From assembly GCA_044371425.1 (NCBI GenBank), contig JBILTR010000006.1, positions 62,001-126,000 on the forward strand: a stretch of 64,000 bases of DNA. The letters are read 5' to 3'. Below, piece by piece: positions 35,473 to 44,635 of this stretch (positions are counted from its first letter, which is position 1; each line of letters begins with the position of its first letter). The stretch comes from JBEISR01 sp044371425 (GTDB lineage: Bacteria; Planctomycetota; Planctomycetia; Pirellulales; Pirellulaceae). Under the pieces are notes generated by a model that ran no database searches, was not told the DNA's origin, and worked only from the letters and a program-made list of their open reading frames with translations. Position numbers and translations under genes: made by a program.

Positions 35473-36776
35473 GACGCATCCTCCGGAGACTCCAGCTGCG
35501 TCAGTTCGATCTTCACATCGCCACCTACCGAAGACTCCATGACCCGAAGCTGATATCCCTCCCAGAGGATCACATCTCCCGGTACCCCATCGCGTCGCAG
35601 ATGGTCTTGCAGCAGTCCGCTGAAGGTGAGAAATCGCGATTTGGGGAACCGCACTCCCAGGTGGCGTTCGATCCGCTTCAGCGAGACACCGCCGGAAACC
35701 ACCCAGCGAGTTGGCGGTGGTTCGGCACCTTCTACCAGGGAACTGCTGACCAGGGGAGCTTGAGGCGAAGGGACCTCAAACATCGCGTCGATCAGATCCT
35801 CCCACGTGATCACGCCGACGATCTCGCCGTACTCATTGACCACCACTGCGACTTGACGAGCCTGCTGCGACATCTGCTGCTGGACAGCCGACAGCTGCGC
35901 GCACCAAGGCACCACCAGCACCGGCTGCTTGGCCCGCTCCCATTCGGAAAGCTGCTTGTAGCTGAGATCGGCCAAAGGCACCGATGCGACAATATCGGTT
36001 CCGGAATGATCTGCGATCAGAAGGTATTTTTCCTGGGTGTTGCCCTGAAGCGACCAGGACTTCTGGGCCGATGGTCGCTGGATGGGGTAATGGCTGAGCG
36101 GCTTCATCCATTCCTCGGCCCTTAGATCGCTCAACTGTATCACCTGCCGAAGCACCGTCTTTTCCTGCGTCACCAGCGCGCTGTCTTCCGACGATAGCTC
36201 AATCGCCTGCTCCAAGTCGCTGGTCGCCAGATAGCTTTCCGCCTCGATGCCGGGCATCAGCAGTCGGCGAGACATTTCGCTGAACCATCGCAAGGCGGAG
36301 GCGACCGGATCGATCAATCGCAGAGCGATCGACAGGGGGAGCGAAACCCAGCGGCTGATCGGAAGAGGCGCCAGCACCGCCAAGCTCTTGGGCAAAAGCT
36401 CCCCGAACAAAATCACCATCGCCATGGCCACTAGGGAAGTGACCGCCGCCCACCACTGCCCTCCTTCCTGCCTGGCCAGTCGAGTCGAAAGGCCACCGAC
36501 CAGCGCGAAAAAGAGCATATTGACCGACAGGTTCCAAAGCAGCACACCCGACAATAGCCGATCGGCATTGGCCAGCAGCGACTGAATCCGTTCGTCGCTA
36601 GCGCGCTGAGGATTGAGCTTCTTCCTCTGCACCCAACTGAGTGAAAATAGCGCCGCCTCGCTGGCGCTACAAAAGGCGCTGGCCGCCAGCAGGGCTGCCA
36701 AGAGAGGCAACTGAGCCAGGATCTGAGGAATCACCGACGTGTTGGAGGAGTCCATGGAATCGCCGCTAGGCAGCAT
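35469..36776 (-). CDS. CNNM/CBS/CorC hemolysin-family protein
   Basis: From ATG 36776 the product is 435 residues (ATG 36755 is an alternative). AGGAAGAGG immediately before 36776 is a plausible SD and lies inside the end of the upstream permease gene. The layout is a DUF21/CNNM membrane domain (AASAFCSASEAALFSLS; VILFGELLPKSLAV), a CBS pair (with VVVNEYGEIVGVITWEDLIDA) and a CorC_HlyC C-terminal domain (VSGGVSLKRIERHLG to KIELTQLE). This is the full-length Mg2+/Co2+ efflux-type protein of the inner membrane, paired with the shorter CNNM protein downstream. Confidence 0.87.
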   Translation of the reverse strand: MLPSGDSMDSSNTSVIPQILAQLPLLAALLAASAFCSASEAALFSLSWVQRKKLNPQRASDERIQSLLANADRLLSGVLLWNLSVNMLFFALVGGLSTRLARQEGGQWWAAVTSLVAMAMVILFGELLPKSLAVLAPLPISRWVSLPLSIALRLIDPVASALRWFSEMSRRLLMPGIEAESYLATSDLEQAIELSSEDSALVTQEKTVLRQVIQLSDLRAEEWMKPLSHYPIQRPSAQKSWSLQGNTQEKYLLIADHSGTDIVASVPLADLSYKQLSEWERAKQPVLVVPWCAQLSAVQQQMSQQARQVAVVVNEYGEIVGVITWEDLIDAMFEVPSPQAPLVSSSLVEGAEPPPTRWVVSGGVSLKRIERHLGVRFPKSRFLTFSGLLQDHLRRDGVPGDVILWEGYQLRVMESSVGGDVKIELTQLESPEDAS

Positions 36777-38583
36777 CCTCTTCCTGTAGCCGTGTGCGGC
36801 CTGTCGCAAAGTCAAATTCGCTGATCGCGGGAATCAACATCGCCGCCGTCGCGAAGGCGTAGGTGGTCGTCACCACCGAGAAGACCGTCAACTCCTGGTT
36901 GCGAAGGATGAAACTGGTGATCGCAAAGAAGGTCAAAAACGGGAGGCCAAAGGTCGCCAGCGCAATGGCCGGCGAGGGATTGCGATGCCCCAAGGCCATG
37001 AAGAGCCCCGTGCCGCCTCCCAGGATGATCGCCAGAAATGGCGCCAACTGACGACCAAACGAACCGCGAAAGCTGATCATGATCAGCATGCAGGTGATGA
37101 TCCCGAGGAAGAGAAAAAAGACCGTCCCCAGACTCACCCCGATGGCGGTCCGGCTACGGCTGTAAATCATGCCGCAGTGAATCCCCAGCATGATCACAAA
37201 GACCACCATCACCAGCCACCCACCCAGGGTAAACCAGAGATTCTCGGTCGACATGCCGCCCTTCCACCACAGCCACCCCACCAGCGCCATCGGCAACAAA
37301 ATCATCTCCTTGGCGACATAGAACGCCCCCAGCATCTTGCTGAGGATGAACTCCCAAGGAGTGATCTCGGTCATCAGGAGAAAGTCGAGCGCCTGACCAT
37401 CCCGTTCGTTGGTGATCGAATTGACCGCCAGGGCGTTGATCATGACCAGGGAGAGGATTCCCAGGGGAGCCAGCGGTCCGGCAGCAGCGGGGATCAGCGA
37501 ATCGGAAAGGCGGCTTCGGCCCAGCGCAGTCCCATCCTGGATCAGCTGCTGGAGGGCGACCGCCGTCAGGGCGAACAGTAGCAGATAAGCCAATCGCACA
37601 ATCAGCACTTTGCGGCCGTAGGCCCAGGTCCGCACTTCACGCCAAAGGATCGGCCAGTTCCACACCGCGCGGGCGCGCCGCGCCTTCCAAGCCAAAACAC
37701 GATTCGGTTGACCCGCTGCCTCCGCCTCCGCCTGCTCGGTGGCCGCCAACGCCGATGCATCGTCCTGAGCGGCGACAGGTCGCGCCTGGCGCGAGGGGTT
37801 CCAAATGCGCAGGAACAGCCAGGAGATCGCAGTCATCGCCGCCGCCTGAATCAGAAGCACCAGCGTGGCCGGCGCCCCAGCCCCCAGCCACTCCAACGAC
37901 CTCCAAGGACCTGCCTCTGGCATCGGCTGACAAAGACTCCAGATCGCCCTAGCAGGGCTCAGCCATCGTGCCGCCTCGGCAGGAATCATCGCAATCCAAC
38001 CGCCCGCCACCACCTCTCCCAGCGCCAACCACAGGACGATCACCAGAAGTGTCAGCGCAATGGCCTGAAATGTTTTCTCGCGCCAGAAGGCCATCGTCGC
38101 CCCTAGAGCACCGCTGGCCAAAATCGCCGCCGCCGTCAGCCACTGGCACTGCACCACCTGCTCCACCGTCGCCCCGCCCAACAACGGCACCAGCATCGCC
38201 ACCGGGAGTCCCGAAAAGAACCAGTTCCACACCGGCATCAACCCCCCAGCGATTTTTCCGACCACCACCTGAGCGTTGCTCAGCGAGGTCAGAAGAAGCA
38301 GATCCATGGTGCGGCGATCCTTCTCATGGGCCACCACGTTGGCAGCAGCGATCGCCGCCATGAAGGAAAGCACCAGCAGCTGGAGCGGCGCGAGGAACTG
38401 AAAGATCAAAGTTCCAAACCGCGCGAAGTCCCCAACGTTGCGAACCGGTTGGATCCCGGTCAGCAGCAACCACGCGGTGCAGATCAACGAGAACAGCGCG
38501 ATGGCGTACACCCAGCGTCCAAAGAAATGCTTGGCTCGCCGCGGCAACACCACCACCTCGCGTTCGAAAATCGGTCCCAGCAT
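36766..38583 (-). CDS. ABC-2 type permease with two fused membrane halves
   Basis: ATG 38583 (MLGPIFEREVVV) is taken as the start, with GGTGGGGGG about 12 nt upstream; TTG 38616 is a longer option. The 605-residue product has two similar halves, each starting with an amphipathic segment: FEREVVVLPRRAKHF in the first and LWREVRTWAYGRKVLI in the second. Six or so helices follow each one. The motifs EKDRRTMDLLLLTSLS and ERDGQALDFLLMTEIT, one per half, are typical of ABC-2 permeases of the NosY/GldF kind. An Ala/Gln-rich linker separates the halves. The ATPase partner is not encoded next to it. The 3' end overlaps the CNNM gene. Confidence 0.85.
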   Translation of the reverse strand: MLGPIFEREVVVLPRRAKHFFGRWVYAIALFSLICTAWLLLTGIQPVRNVGDFARFGTLIFQFLAPLQLLVLSFMAAIAAANVVAHEKDRRTMDLLLLTSLSNAQVVVGKIAGGLMPVWNWFFSGLPVAMLVPLLGGATVEQVVQCQWLTAAAILASGALGATMAFWREKTFQAIALTLLVIVLWLALGEVVAGGWIAMIPAEAARWLSPARAIWSLCQPMPEAGPWRSLEWLGAGAPATLVLLIQAAAMTAISWLFLRIWNPSRQARPVAAQDDASALAATEQAEAEAAGQPNRVLAWKARRARAVWNWPILWREVRTWAYGRKVLIVRLAYLLLFALTAVALQQLIQDGTALGRSRLSDSLIPAAAGPLAPLGILSLVMINALAVNSITNERDGQALDFLLMTEITPWEFILSKMLGAFYVAKEMILLPMALVGWLWWKGGMSTENLWFTLGGWLVMVVFVIMLGIHCGMIYSRSRTAIGVSLGTVFFLFLGIITCMLIMISFRGSFGRQLAPFLAIILGGGTGLFMALGHRNPSPAIALATFGLPFLTFFAITSFILRNQELTVFSVVTTTYAFATAAMLIPAISEFDFATGRTRLQEEDAA

Positions 38584-38620
38584 CCGACGCGATACCCCCC
38601 ACCCCTGAGAAAACAACCGG

Positions 38621-38651
38621 CCTGAGAAATCATCTGACCTGAGAAATCATC
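38621..38651. repeat. 14-bp direct repeat upstream of the ABC permease
   Basis: CCTGAGAAATCATC occurs at 38621-38634 and again at 38638-38651, spaced at 17 bp, with partial CCTGAGA echoes on both sides. It lies about 40-70 bp upstream of the permease start. It may be an operator or simple slippage. Confidence 0.6.
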
Positions 38652-38786
38652 CGGCCCTGAGACGCGACACGGCCCCATGCCTCTTCGGTTCGAAGAGGGC
38701 ACCCCATCCGGAGACTTATTGTAATGACCCTGACAGGACAGCGGCGCGCGGCGGGGGTTCCCGCACCAACGACGAGCCCGAAAGCG

Positions 38787-40019
38787 CTAGATTTGCTCGG
38801 AAAGTTCATCCTCATAGGGTGGCGAGAGCCGCGCTAGGTCGGTCAGCATCCCCTGCAGCCGGTCCCGAAGCGTCGCCAGGATCGGATCCTCTTCTCCCTT
38901 AGCGCCACGATCGGTCGAAACCTCGATCGCCTCCCCCACCTGGATCACCACCTCCAAAGGTCGATGCAGCGTCACGCGATCGGTCAAATCCTCCTCCAGC
39001 CGCTCCAGTGTCTCCAGGACGCGCATCTGGGTGGTGGGTGGGGAGAGGTAATCGACTGGGTAGGAGGCGATTTGCTGAGCCAGGTAGAGGTGGCTGAGCT
39101 GCTTCCAGAGGACCTTGCGATCGTGCTGCCCTACCCCCTGGAGCAATTCGGGGACGATCTTCATCCGAATCGACTTGATCCGCGGAATGATCGAACCCTC
39201 CTGCGTGCGGGCCAGCCACCGCGTTTCCAGAGGATGCAGCAACCCGTCGATCAGCCGCTGCTGTCGCTCCTGAAAACTTCCCTCCTGCACCTGCCCCAGA
39301 TGTTCGATTTCCTTCAGCCCCAGAAGGGCCTGGGTGATGCGCTGGATCCGCATCCGGCTGGACCAGTGACTTTGAGGCTCCCACGTCAACCGCTGCTCGA
39401 TCCGATCCAGCACCGGACGCATCGACTTTTGGAGATCGCCATGGAACAGATACTTCAGCGCCACCGGATGGATGACCACACCCGCCTGATGGTTTGCCTT
39501 CTGACGTTTCTTGGCTGCCGCGCGGGCCATGAAGGAAACGCCATCCAGAAGGCTTTGCAGTTGGTCGTTGGTGCGAAAGACAGCTCCCTCCGGAAAGACC
39601 AACAGCGGTCGCTCTCCGGTCGCCAGTATCTCGATGGCCAGATCCAGCGACGCGCGGTCGATCCCTTCGCGATAGACGCTGAAGGCCCCCAGCGCCTGCA
39701 GCGCCCAGCGCCGCAATGCACCTCCCTGAAACAGATGCCAACTTGCCATCCCATACAGCGGCACCTTGGCGGCTCGCGCCACCCAACCCATGACGAAGGG
39801 ATCGGAGTAACGGCAGTGATTGGGGGCCAGCAACACGCTATGCCCCTGCCGAAGACTCTCTCGCAGATGATCGATTCCGATCAGTTGATAGCGATCGACC
39901 CCCTCATAGCGGTTCAGATACCAATCGGCTAGGTGCAGCTTCTGAGCCGTCCACTGGAACCACCGCGAGCGCCAGGGTGGCACCATGCGGTAGGGTTTTT
40001 CCACAATGATTTCTTGCAA
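38787..40019 (-). CDS. PlsC-like 1-acylglycerol-3-phosphate acyltransferase
   Basis: The 410-residue protein has the acyltransferase motifs LAPNHCRYSDPF (HX4D, His68 and Asp73) and LLVFPEGAVFR (FPEG at 142-145). These define the PlsC/LPLAT family that acylates lysophosphatidate or related lipids at the cytoplasmic membrane. The C-terminal half (about 200-410) is a helical extension longer than in typical PlsC (about 240 residues) and of unknown role. No membrane helix is obvious. It is in the same direction as galE and the ABC permease. Confidence 0.83.
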   Translation of the reverse strand: MQEIIVEKPYRMVPPWRSRWFQWTAQKLHLADWYLNRYEGVDRYQLIGIDHLRESLRQGHSVLLAPNHCRYSDPFVMGWVARAAKVPLYGMASWHLFQGGALRRWALQALGAFSVYREGIDRASLDLAIEILATGERPLLVFPEGAVFRTNDQLQSLLDGVSFMARAAAKKRQKANHQAGVVIHPVALKYLFHGDLQKSMRPVLDRIEQRLTWEPQSHWSSRMRIQRITQALLGLKEIEHLGQVQEGSFQERQQRLIDGLLHPLETRWLARTQEGSIIPRIKSIRMKIVPELLQGVGQHDRKVLWKQLSHLYLAQQIASYPVDYLSPPTTQMRVLETLERLEEDLTDRVTLHRPLEVVIQVGEAIEVSTDRGAKGEEDPILATLRDRLQGMLTDLARLSPPYEDELSEQI

Positions 40020-40077
40020 GTTCGCCTCGCGCTGGAGTGATTTTCAGGACTGCCTCCACCCGCCATCGAATCATCGC

Positions 40078-40105
40078 CATCATCGGCCCGTCATCATCGG
40101 CCCGT
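40078..40105. repeat. 14-bp tandem repeat next to the galE stop
   Basis: CATCATCGGCCCGT is repeated twice in direct tandem (40078-40091 and 40092-40105), then CATCATC continues into the last codons of galE. Probably slippage; no function is evident. Confidence 0.65.
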
Positions 40106-40110
40106 CATCA

Positions 40111-41112
40111 TCAACCTGCCGAGTCGCTTCGGTCGTCGTAGCCTCGGGGATGGCGCGCGTGCCAATTCCAGGCGCTGCGCACAATCGTCTCCAGATCGCT
40201 GCTCGCTGGTCTCCATCCGAGCACCGATTGGGCCAGCCCGATATCGGCGATCAGCTGCGGAGGATCGCCAGGCCGACGAGATCCCATCTGCGTGGGAATG
40301 GGATGCCCGGTGACTCGCCGCGCCATCTCCACCACTTGGCGCACGCTGCTGCCGGTACCGCTTCCCAGATTGAAGGCCTGAAACTGCGACGCCTTCAGTT
40401 GCTCGATCGCCAACAGATGCGCCGACGCCAGATCGTCGACGTGCGTGTAATCGCGCACGCAGGTGCCGTCCTCGGTGGGATAGTCATCGCCGAAGATCGT
40501 CATGTGCGGCCGTTGCCCCAGAGCGACCTGTAGCAGAATCGGTATCAAATGCGTCTCGGGGTGATGGTCTTCACCGATGTCATGCCGCAAGCTGGCTCCC
40601 GCGGCATTGAAGTAGCGCAGCGCCACGGAAGCCAGTCCATAGGCGTGACCATAGTCGCGAAGCATCTGCTCGACGATCCGCTTGCTGCGACCATAGGGAT
40701 TGATCGGATCCTGCGGCGTTGTCTCCACAATGGGACTTGTCTTCGGCTCGCCATAGGTCGCCGTCGTACTGGAAAAAATGAAACGCTGCACACCCGCTGC
40801 CCGCATCGCTTCTAGAAGATGCCACGTGGCGACGACGTTGTTTCCATAGTAGATCGATGGATCGACGACCGATTCTCCCACCGCGGCAAAGGCGGCGAAA
40901 TGCATCACCAGCTCGATCTGGTGGGCGCGCAAAATCGCCTCCACCCGGGATCGATCCATCAGATCACACACCTCCAGAGGGAATCCCTCGGCAGCCCCTC
41001 GATGCCCCAGGCACAGATTGTCTAGCACCACTGGGTGATGGCCCCCTTCGGCCAGCGCCCGCACGGCATGCGATCCGATATAACCCGCACCACCCACCAC
41101 CAGAACGTTCAA
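40111..41112 (-). CDS. galE: UDP-glucose 4-epimerase
   Basis: The start is TTG 41112, not the longer ATG reading from 41145: GGGAGGA lies four bases upstream of the TTG, and translation then begins right at the Rossmann strand (MNVLVVGGAGYIGSHAV). The 333-residue protein has GGAGYIG (7-13), FSSTTATYG (113-121) and the catalytic Tyr140/Lys144 in INPYGRSK. The late segment CVRDYTHVDDLA is typical of GalE. It interconverts UDP-glucose and UDP-galactose in the cytoplasm using tightly bound NAD+, feeding cell-surface polysaccharide synthesis. Confidence 0.94.
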   Translation of the reverse strand: MNVLVVGGAGYIGSHAVRALAEGGHHPVVLDNLCLGHRGAAEGFPLEVCDLMDRSRVEAILRAHQIELVMHFAAFAAVGESVVDPSIYYGNNVVATWHLLEAMRAAGVQRFIFSSTTATYGEPKTSPIVETTPQDPINPYGRSKRIVEQMLRDYGHAYGLASVALRYFNAAGASLRHDIGEDHHPETHLIPILLQVALGQRPHMTIFGDDYPTEDGTCVRDYTHVDDLASAHLLAIEQLKASQFQAFNLGSGTGSSVRQVVEMARRVTGHPIPTQMGSRRPGDPPQLIADIGLAQSVLGWRPASSDLETIVRSAWNWHARHPRGYDDRSDSAG

Positions 41113-41419
41113 GCGATCCTCCCTTCGCGCGTATCGCGCAGCCAACGATTTTTATCGAAATATGAGGATAGATCCCTCGCCAATCCCACGCCACCCCGCT
41201 GGCTTCTTCCCTCAGGCTTCTCCTGGCGGCTTCCAGCCCCTGCGCCGCTCTCCTCCAAGAGCCGAACGCAGCGGCCCGATTTTCGGGGTATAGTTCATCG
41301 CAGGCTTAAGAAGCAGCGGCCGAGGGGGGTCTCCTAGAGTCCCTCTCACCCCGGAAAATGGGGAGGGCGCGAACCGTTCCGACGTCAGTCGCCTGCATCC
41401 CTGGAGAAAGGATTCCTAG
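41113..41419. other. divergent intergenic region between galE and the recombinase gene
   Basis: No repeat or RNA was recognised. A GGAGAAAGG about 11 nt before ATG 41420 is a good SD for the recombinase gene. Confidence 0.45.
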
Positions 41420-42382
41420 ATGGCCCGGATCAGCAAGCTCAAGCAGCAGATGCTCCAGGCGGCTCCCCAAACCCAAGCCGCTCAGCGGCAAGCCGACTCC
41501 GATGATTTGAAGCGATTCGCGGAGTACCTGAAGCGCGAGTGCCAGTTGGCTCAGAACACGGTGCTTGCCTACCACCGCGACATGAAGCGGTTTTACATCT
41601 GGCTGGATGGACGAGATCCACGGGCGCTGAAGCTGCAGCAGCTGACCGAGTATCTCGCCTTTCTCCGCCGCGAGCAGTTGGCGGCCCCTTCGTCCGCTCG
41701 GCATCTGGTGGCGCTGCGAATGTTCTACAAGTTCCTCCAGCTGGAAGGACTGGTCGCGGAGAATCCTGCCGAGCTGCTGGAGTCGCAGAAGCTATGGCAA
41801 CGTGTTCCTCATGTGATTCCGCAGCGCGACATCGATCGCTTTCTCCGCTCCCCCAGACCGCACCAAGCGATGGGCCTGCGCGATCGCGCGATCTTGGAAC
41901 TGATGTATGCAACGGGTTGCCGCGTTTCGGAGGTTTCCGACATGCTGCTGGCCAACGTCCATCTGGAGCTGGGACATTGCATCGCGCATGGCAAGGGGAA
42001 CAAGCAGCGCGTTGTCCCATTGGGAGCTCCGGCGAAAGAAGCGATCGAAGCATACCTCAAACACCAGCGCCCCGACCTGGTGGCTCGCCGAGGCGACCAG
42101 CAGGTTCCATGGCTCATTGTTTCGCGCACTGGAAAGCGCCTGCGGCGCGAAGCGATCTGGCAGCTGATCAAACGGTACGCCCTCCATGCGGGCATCGACC
42201 CGGAGGTCACTCCCCACACCTTGCGTCACTCCTTCGCCACCCACCTGCTGCAAGGGGGCGCCGATCTGCGTCAAATCCAGGAAATGCTCGGCCATGCCAG
42301 CATCCAGACCACTCAGATCTATACCCAGGTCGATACCAGCAAACTGAAGAAAATCCACCAGCAGTTTCATCCGCGCAGCTGA
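41420..42382 (+). CDS. xerD: tyrosine site-specific recombinase, XerC/XerD-like
   Basis: The 320-residue protein has an N-terminal SAM-like core-binding domain (about 25-115) and the catalytic domain with all active residues: Arg168 (TGCRVSE), a Lys in GKGNKQR (192 or 195), His266 and Arg269 (PHTLRHSFA), His292 (GHASIQ) and the nucleophile Tyr301 (IYTQVD). The short C-terminal region and the HTLRHSFATHLL and DLRQIQEMLGH spacing match chromosomal XerC/XerD that resolve chromosome dimers at dif, rather than phage integrases. A 24-residue N-terminal extension is unusual. Which Xer paralogue it is cannot be settled here. Confidence 0.88.
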   Translation: MARISKLKQQMLQAAPQTQAAQRQADSDDLKRFAEYLKRECQLAQNTVLAYHRDMKRFYIWLDGRDPRALKLQQLTEYLAFLRREQLAAPSSARHLVALRMFYKFLQLEGLVAENPAELLESQKLWQRVPHVIPQRDIDRFLRSPRPHQAMGLRDRAILELMYATGCRVSEVSDMLLANVHLELGHCIAHGKGNKQRVVPLGAPAKEAIEAYLKHQRPDLVARRGDQQVPWLIVSRTGKRLRREAIWQLIKRYALHAGIDPEVTPHTLRHSFATHLLQGGADLRQIQEMLGHASIQTTQIYTQVDTSKLKKIHQQFHPRS

Positions 42383-42518
42383 CCGGCCGCTCCCTCGGTC
42401 ACTCGACAGACCGCTTCTACCTCAGTCCAATTCCTGAAACCTGCGGTACACTCAGGAGTGGGATGGATGATCGGCAATCAGGTCTACGTCGATTTTTCGG
42501 CGACTGGAAGAGAATCGG

Positions 42519-43370
42519 ATGCTGGGCAATCAGGAAGAGAACGAAAAGCTTGCTAGGCGGCTGCTGGAGCATCTGTCTGGGTTCCCGGATTGTCTGGTCG
42601 CCTTCTCCGGCGGCGTCGATTCGGCTGTCGTGGCAGCGGCCGCTCACCAAGCACTGGGGGATCGCGCCCTGGCGGCCATCGGGATCGGTCCGGCGGTCAG
42701 CCAGCGGGACCGCGACGATGCCCATGCCACCGCAGCGCGCATCGGAATCCGGCTGGTGGAACTCCCCACGTTGGAAATTCAAAATGTCGACTACCGCGCC
42801 AACGATGGTCGACGATGCTTTCACTGCAAAAATGAACTCTATGGCGTCCTGGGTCGCTACGCCCAAGTCCATGGCTGGCTGCGCATTGCCAACGGGACCA
42901 ATCTGGACGACCTGGGGGATTACCGACCAGGTCTGCAGGCGGCCACCGAACATCAAGTGACTTCACCACTGGTCGACTGCCAGATGGGCAAGGCCCAGGT
43001 TCGACAACTGGCCAGCTTCTGGAACCTACCGATCTCCAGCAAGCCGGCTAGCCCCTGCCTTGCCAGCCGCATCGCCTACGGGCAAGAGGTCACCCCGGAA
43101 CGGCTGCGGCAGATTGAAGAGGCAGAGACATGGCTGAGGCAGACTCTGCAAGTCGATGACCTACGAGTCCGCTGGCATCCCGGCCCACTGGCTCGCATCG
43201 AAGCCCCAGACCGCGTTTGGCCCCAGATGGTCGACCCGGAGCTGGCTCATCGACTGGTGACCAAGCTCAAGAGCCTGGGATTCCTGTTCGTCACCTTCGA
43301 CCTGGGCGGCCGCAAGACCGGAAGCTTGAATCAAATGTTGCCGGTCCTTCCTTCTCCCGACGGCTCCTGA
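42519..43370 (+). CDS. larE: LarE-like ATP-dependent sacrificial sulfur transferase
   Basis: A 283-residue PP-loop protein with SGGVDS (30-35) for ATP, CFHC (100-103) and ASPCLASRI with Cys180, the place of the cysteine that LarE gives up to form dehydroalanine. GTNLDDLGDYRPG is also conserved. LarE inserts sulfur into the pincer cofactor used by lactate racemase-type nickel enzymes. GGAAGAG precedes ATG 42519. No larB, larC or larA homologue is adjacent, so the recipient enzyme lies elsewhere, or this member serves another sulfuration. Confidence 0.9.
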   Translation: MLGNQEENEKLARRLLEHLSGFPDCLVAFSGGVDSAVVAAAAHQALGDRALAAIGIGPAVSQRDRDDAHATAARIGIRLVELPTLEIQNVDYRANDGRRCFHCKNELYGVLGRYAQVHGWLRIANGTNLDDLGDYRPGLQAATEHQVTSPLVDCQMGKAQVRQLASFWNLPISSKPASPCLASRIAYGQEVTPERLRQIEEAETWLRQTLQVDDLRVRWHPGPLARIEAPDRVWPQMVDPELAHRLVTKLKSLGFLFVTFDLGGRKTGSLNQMLPVLPSPDGS

Positions 43371-43651
43371 TCCTCCTGGCCGCAATGGGACGTCTCACCC
43401 ATCGCCAGCCGATGGTGGCTGCCAAGTGGCAGTCACGATCCTCCTGCATAGCCGTCCCGACAATGCTGCGCCTTGATAGCTCTCCACTCCTGCGCGGTGA
43501 TATCTGGCAAGGGCTCGGGGCCGAGGAGAGTGATCTGCTAACCCATCATAGATCGTCGGGTTTCTCTGGCGAACGGCTGAAATCACCGCAGCCGCTGAGT
43601 GTGATTTTCCATCAAGCTTAACCCGACGCTCGGCTCCGGTAGATTTCCTTC

Positions 43652-44076
43652 CTATGGCCTTTCTTCGTACTCGTACTCAGCATCGCGATACTCGTACTCG
43701 ATCGATCCCTCTGATACCGAATCAGTCCGCTGGATGAGTCGAGTCAACATCGACACGATCCGTTTCAGGTTGGTCTTGCCGACCCGATTTACTTCAAGAT
43801 CGATCGCTTCGAATGATACGAGGATATCGTGAATCGCAGCGCATTCCAAAGCTGAGCCGCGCGCGATCTCGAAAAATCGACTCTTGTCCTTGAGATATTT
43901 TTTCTCCTTGCCTTCCGCGATGTTCCGTGGGATCGATTGAGCCGCCCGCAACCACTGATCCCGCGCATGGCGTTTCGCACCGCTAATGATTTAGCGATTC
44001 GATAAGACGAAGCAACGTACTCGATCGCAAGTCGATAGACGTCCAGGCGTTCGTGGTCAAAAAATGGTTCGGTCAT
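43652..44076 (-). pseudogene. four-helix-bundle (23S rRNA IVS-type) protein gene, frameshifted
   Basis: From ATG 44076 the frame reads MTEPFFDHERLDVYRLAIEY to IAKSLAV. Homology then continues in another frame with SGAKRHARDQWLRAAQSI, PRNIAEGKEKKYLKDK and a tail ending EYEYRDAEYEYEERP (stop at 43652). One missing base near 43983 accounts for the break. Intact members are about 140 residues, form a four-helix bundle, were first described in 23S rRNA intervening sequences, and are very common in planctomycetes; the Glu-Tyr tail is a feature of planctomycete copies. It marks the left side of the accessory island. A sequencing or assembly error is an alternative explanation. Confidence 0.82.
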
Positions 44077-44205
44077 CTGCGCCCTATCGAGCACGAGCAC
44101 CGTTTCACTGAGTACGAGTACGAGGAAATCCGACCTGAAGCACGAACGTCGAAAGTCAGGTTCCGAGCGGAACGCGAGGTAACCTGGACTTTCTGGTTCG
44201 GCCCG

Positions 44206-44559
44206 TTATGTCATGGCCCGAACAATGGCCACGATGATTCCCATAATGACTGCCCATGTGACGAGTGGGTGCCGACCATAGAACCTGCCGGCAAGACGCA
44301 TGAACGATGGCGGTCTCTCCGAGTCTTGCTGCGCCATGGCTCTTTGTGCAGCAGCGCGTCGGCTTTGGGCCTCCGCCTGTTGTTCTCTCTGTAAGGTCTC
44401 CTCCAACTGAGTCACACGAAGACGAATGTATGTGGCAACAGTGGCCTTCTCGTCGCCGTTGTTGTCGGCAAAAGCTTTGGCCATCAACCCCGGAGCCACT
44501 TGCTTGGTGGCCACCTCGCGGACTGCTATCTCGTAGAACCGCTCCGTTTGCTGGTCCAT
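44206..44559 (-). CDS. small protein with C-terminal membrane anchor, unknown function
   Basis: The 117-residue product starts MDQQTERFYEIAVREVATKQ and continues with a helical segment containing PGLMAKAFADNNGDEKATVA. A glutamine/alanine-rich coiled-coil-like stretch follows (about 50-80). A single hydrophobic helix ends the protein (LVTWAVIMGIIVAIVRAM), so it is probably tail-anchored with its body in the cytoplasm. The N-terminal half resembles small uncharacterised proteins found widely in bacteria. No function can be stated. Confidence 0.6.
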   Translation of the reverse strand: MDQQTERFYEIAVREVATKQVAPGLMAKAFADNNGDEKATVATYIRLRVTQLEETLQREQQAEAQSRRAAAQRAMAQQDSERPPSFMRLAGRFYGRHPLVTWAVIMGIIVAIVRAMT

Positions 44560-44575
44560 GCTCTATCGCTTTCCT

Positions 44576-44610
44576 TTGAATCCTAGAAAAGGCAATGCAC
44601 CTTTTCTGCG
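44576..44610 (-). repeat. REP-like palindrome, degenerate copy
   Basis: TTGAATCCTAGAAAAGG, a variable middle, then ACCTTTTC, is the reverse-orientation version of the palindromes at 12.1-12.4 kb. It shares its first 17 bases with the copy at 51149. Two further CTTTTCTGCG-type partial units follow to 44632. Confidence 0.6.
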
Positions 44611-44635
44611 TTTTCTGCGACCTTTTCTGCGTCCC

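Noticed and set aside
43370..43651. Small open frames between larE and the four-helix-bundle pseudogene
   Set aside because: No SD, no conserved features, and overlapping frames on both strands; treated as non-coding.
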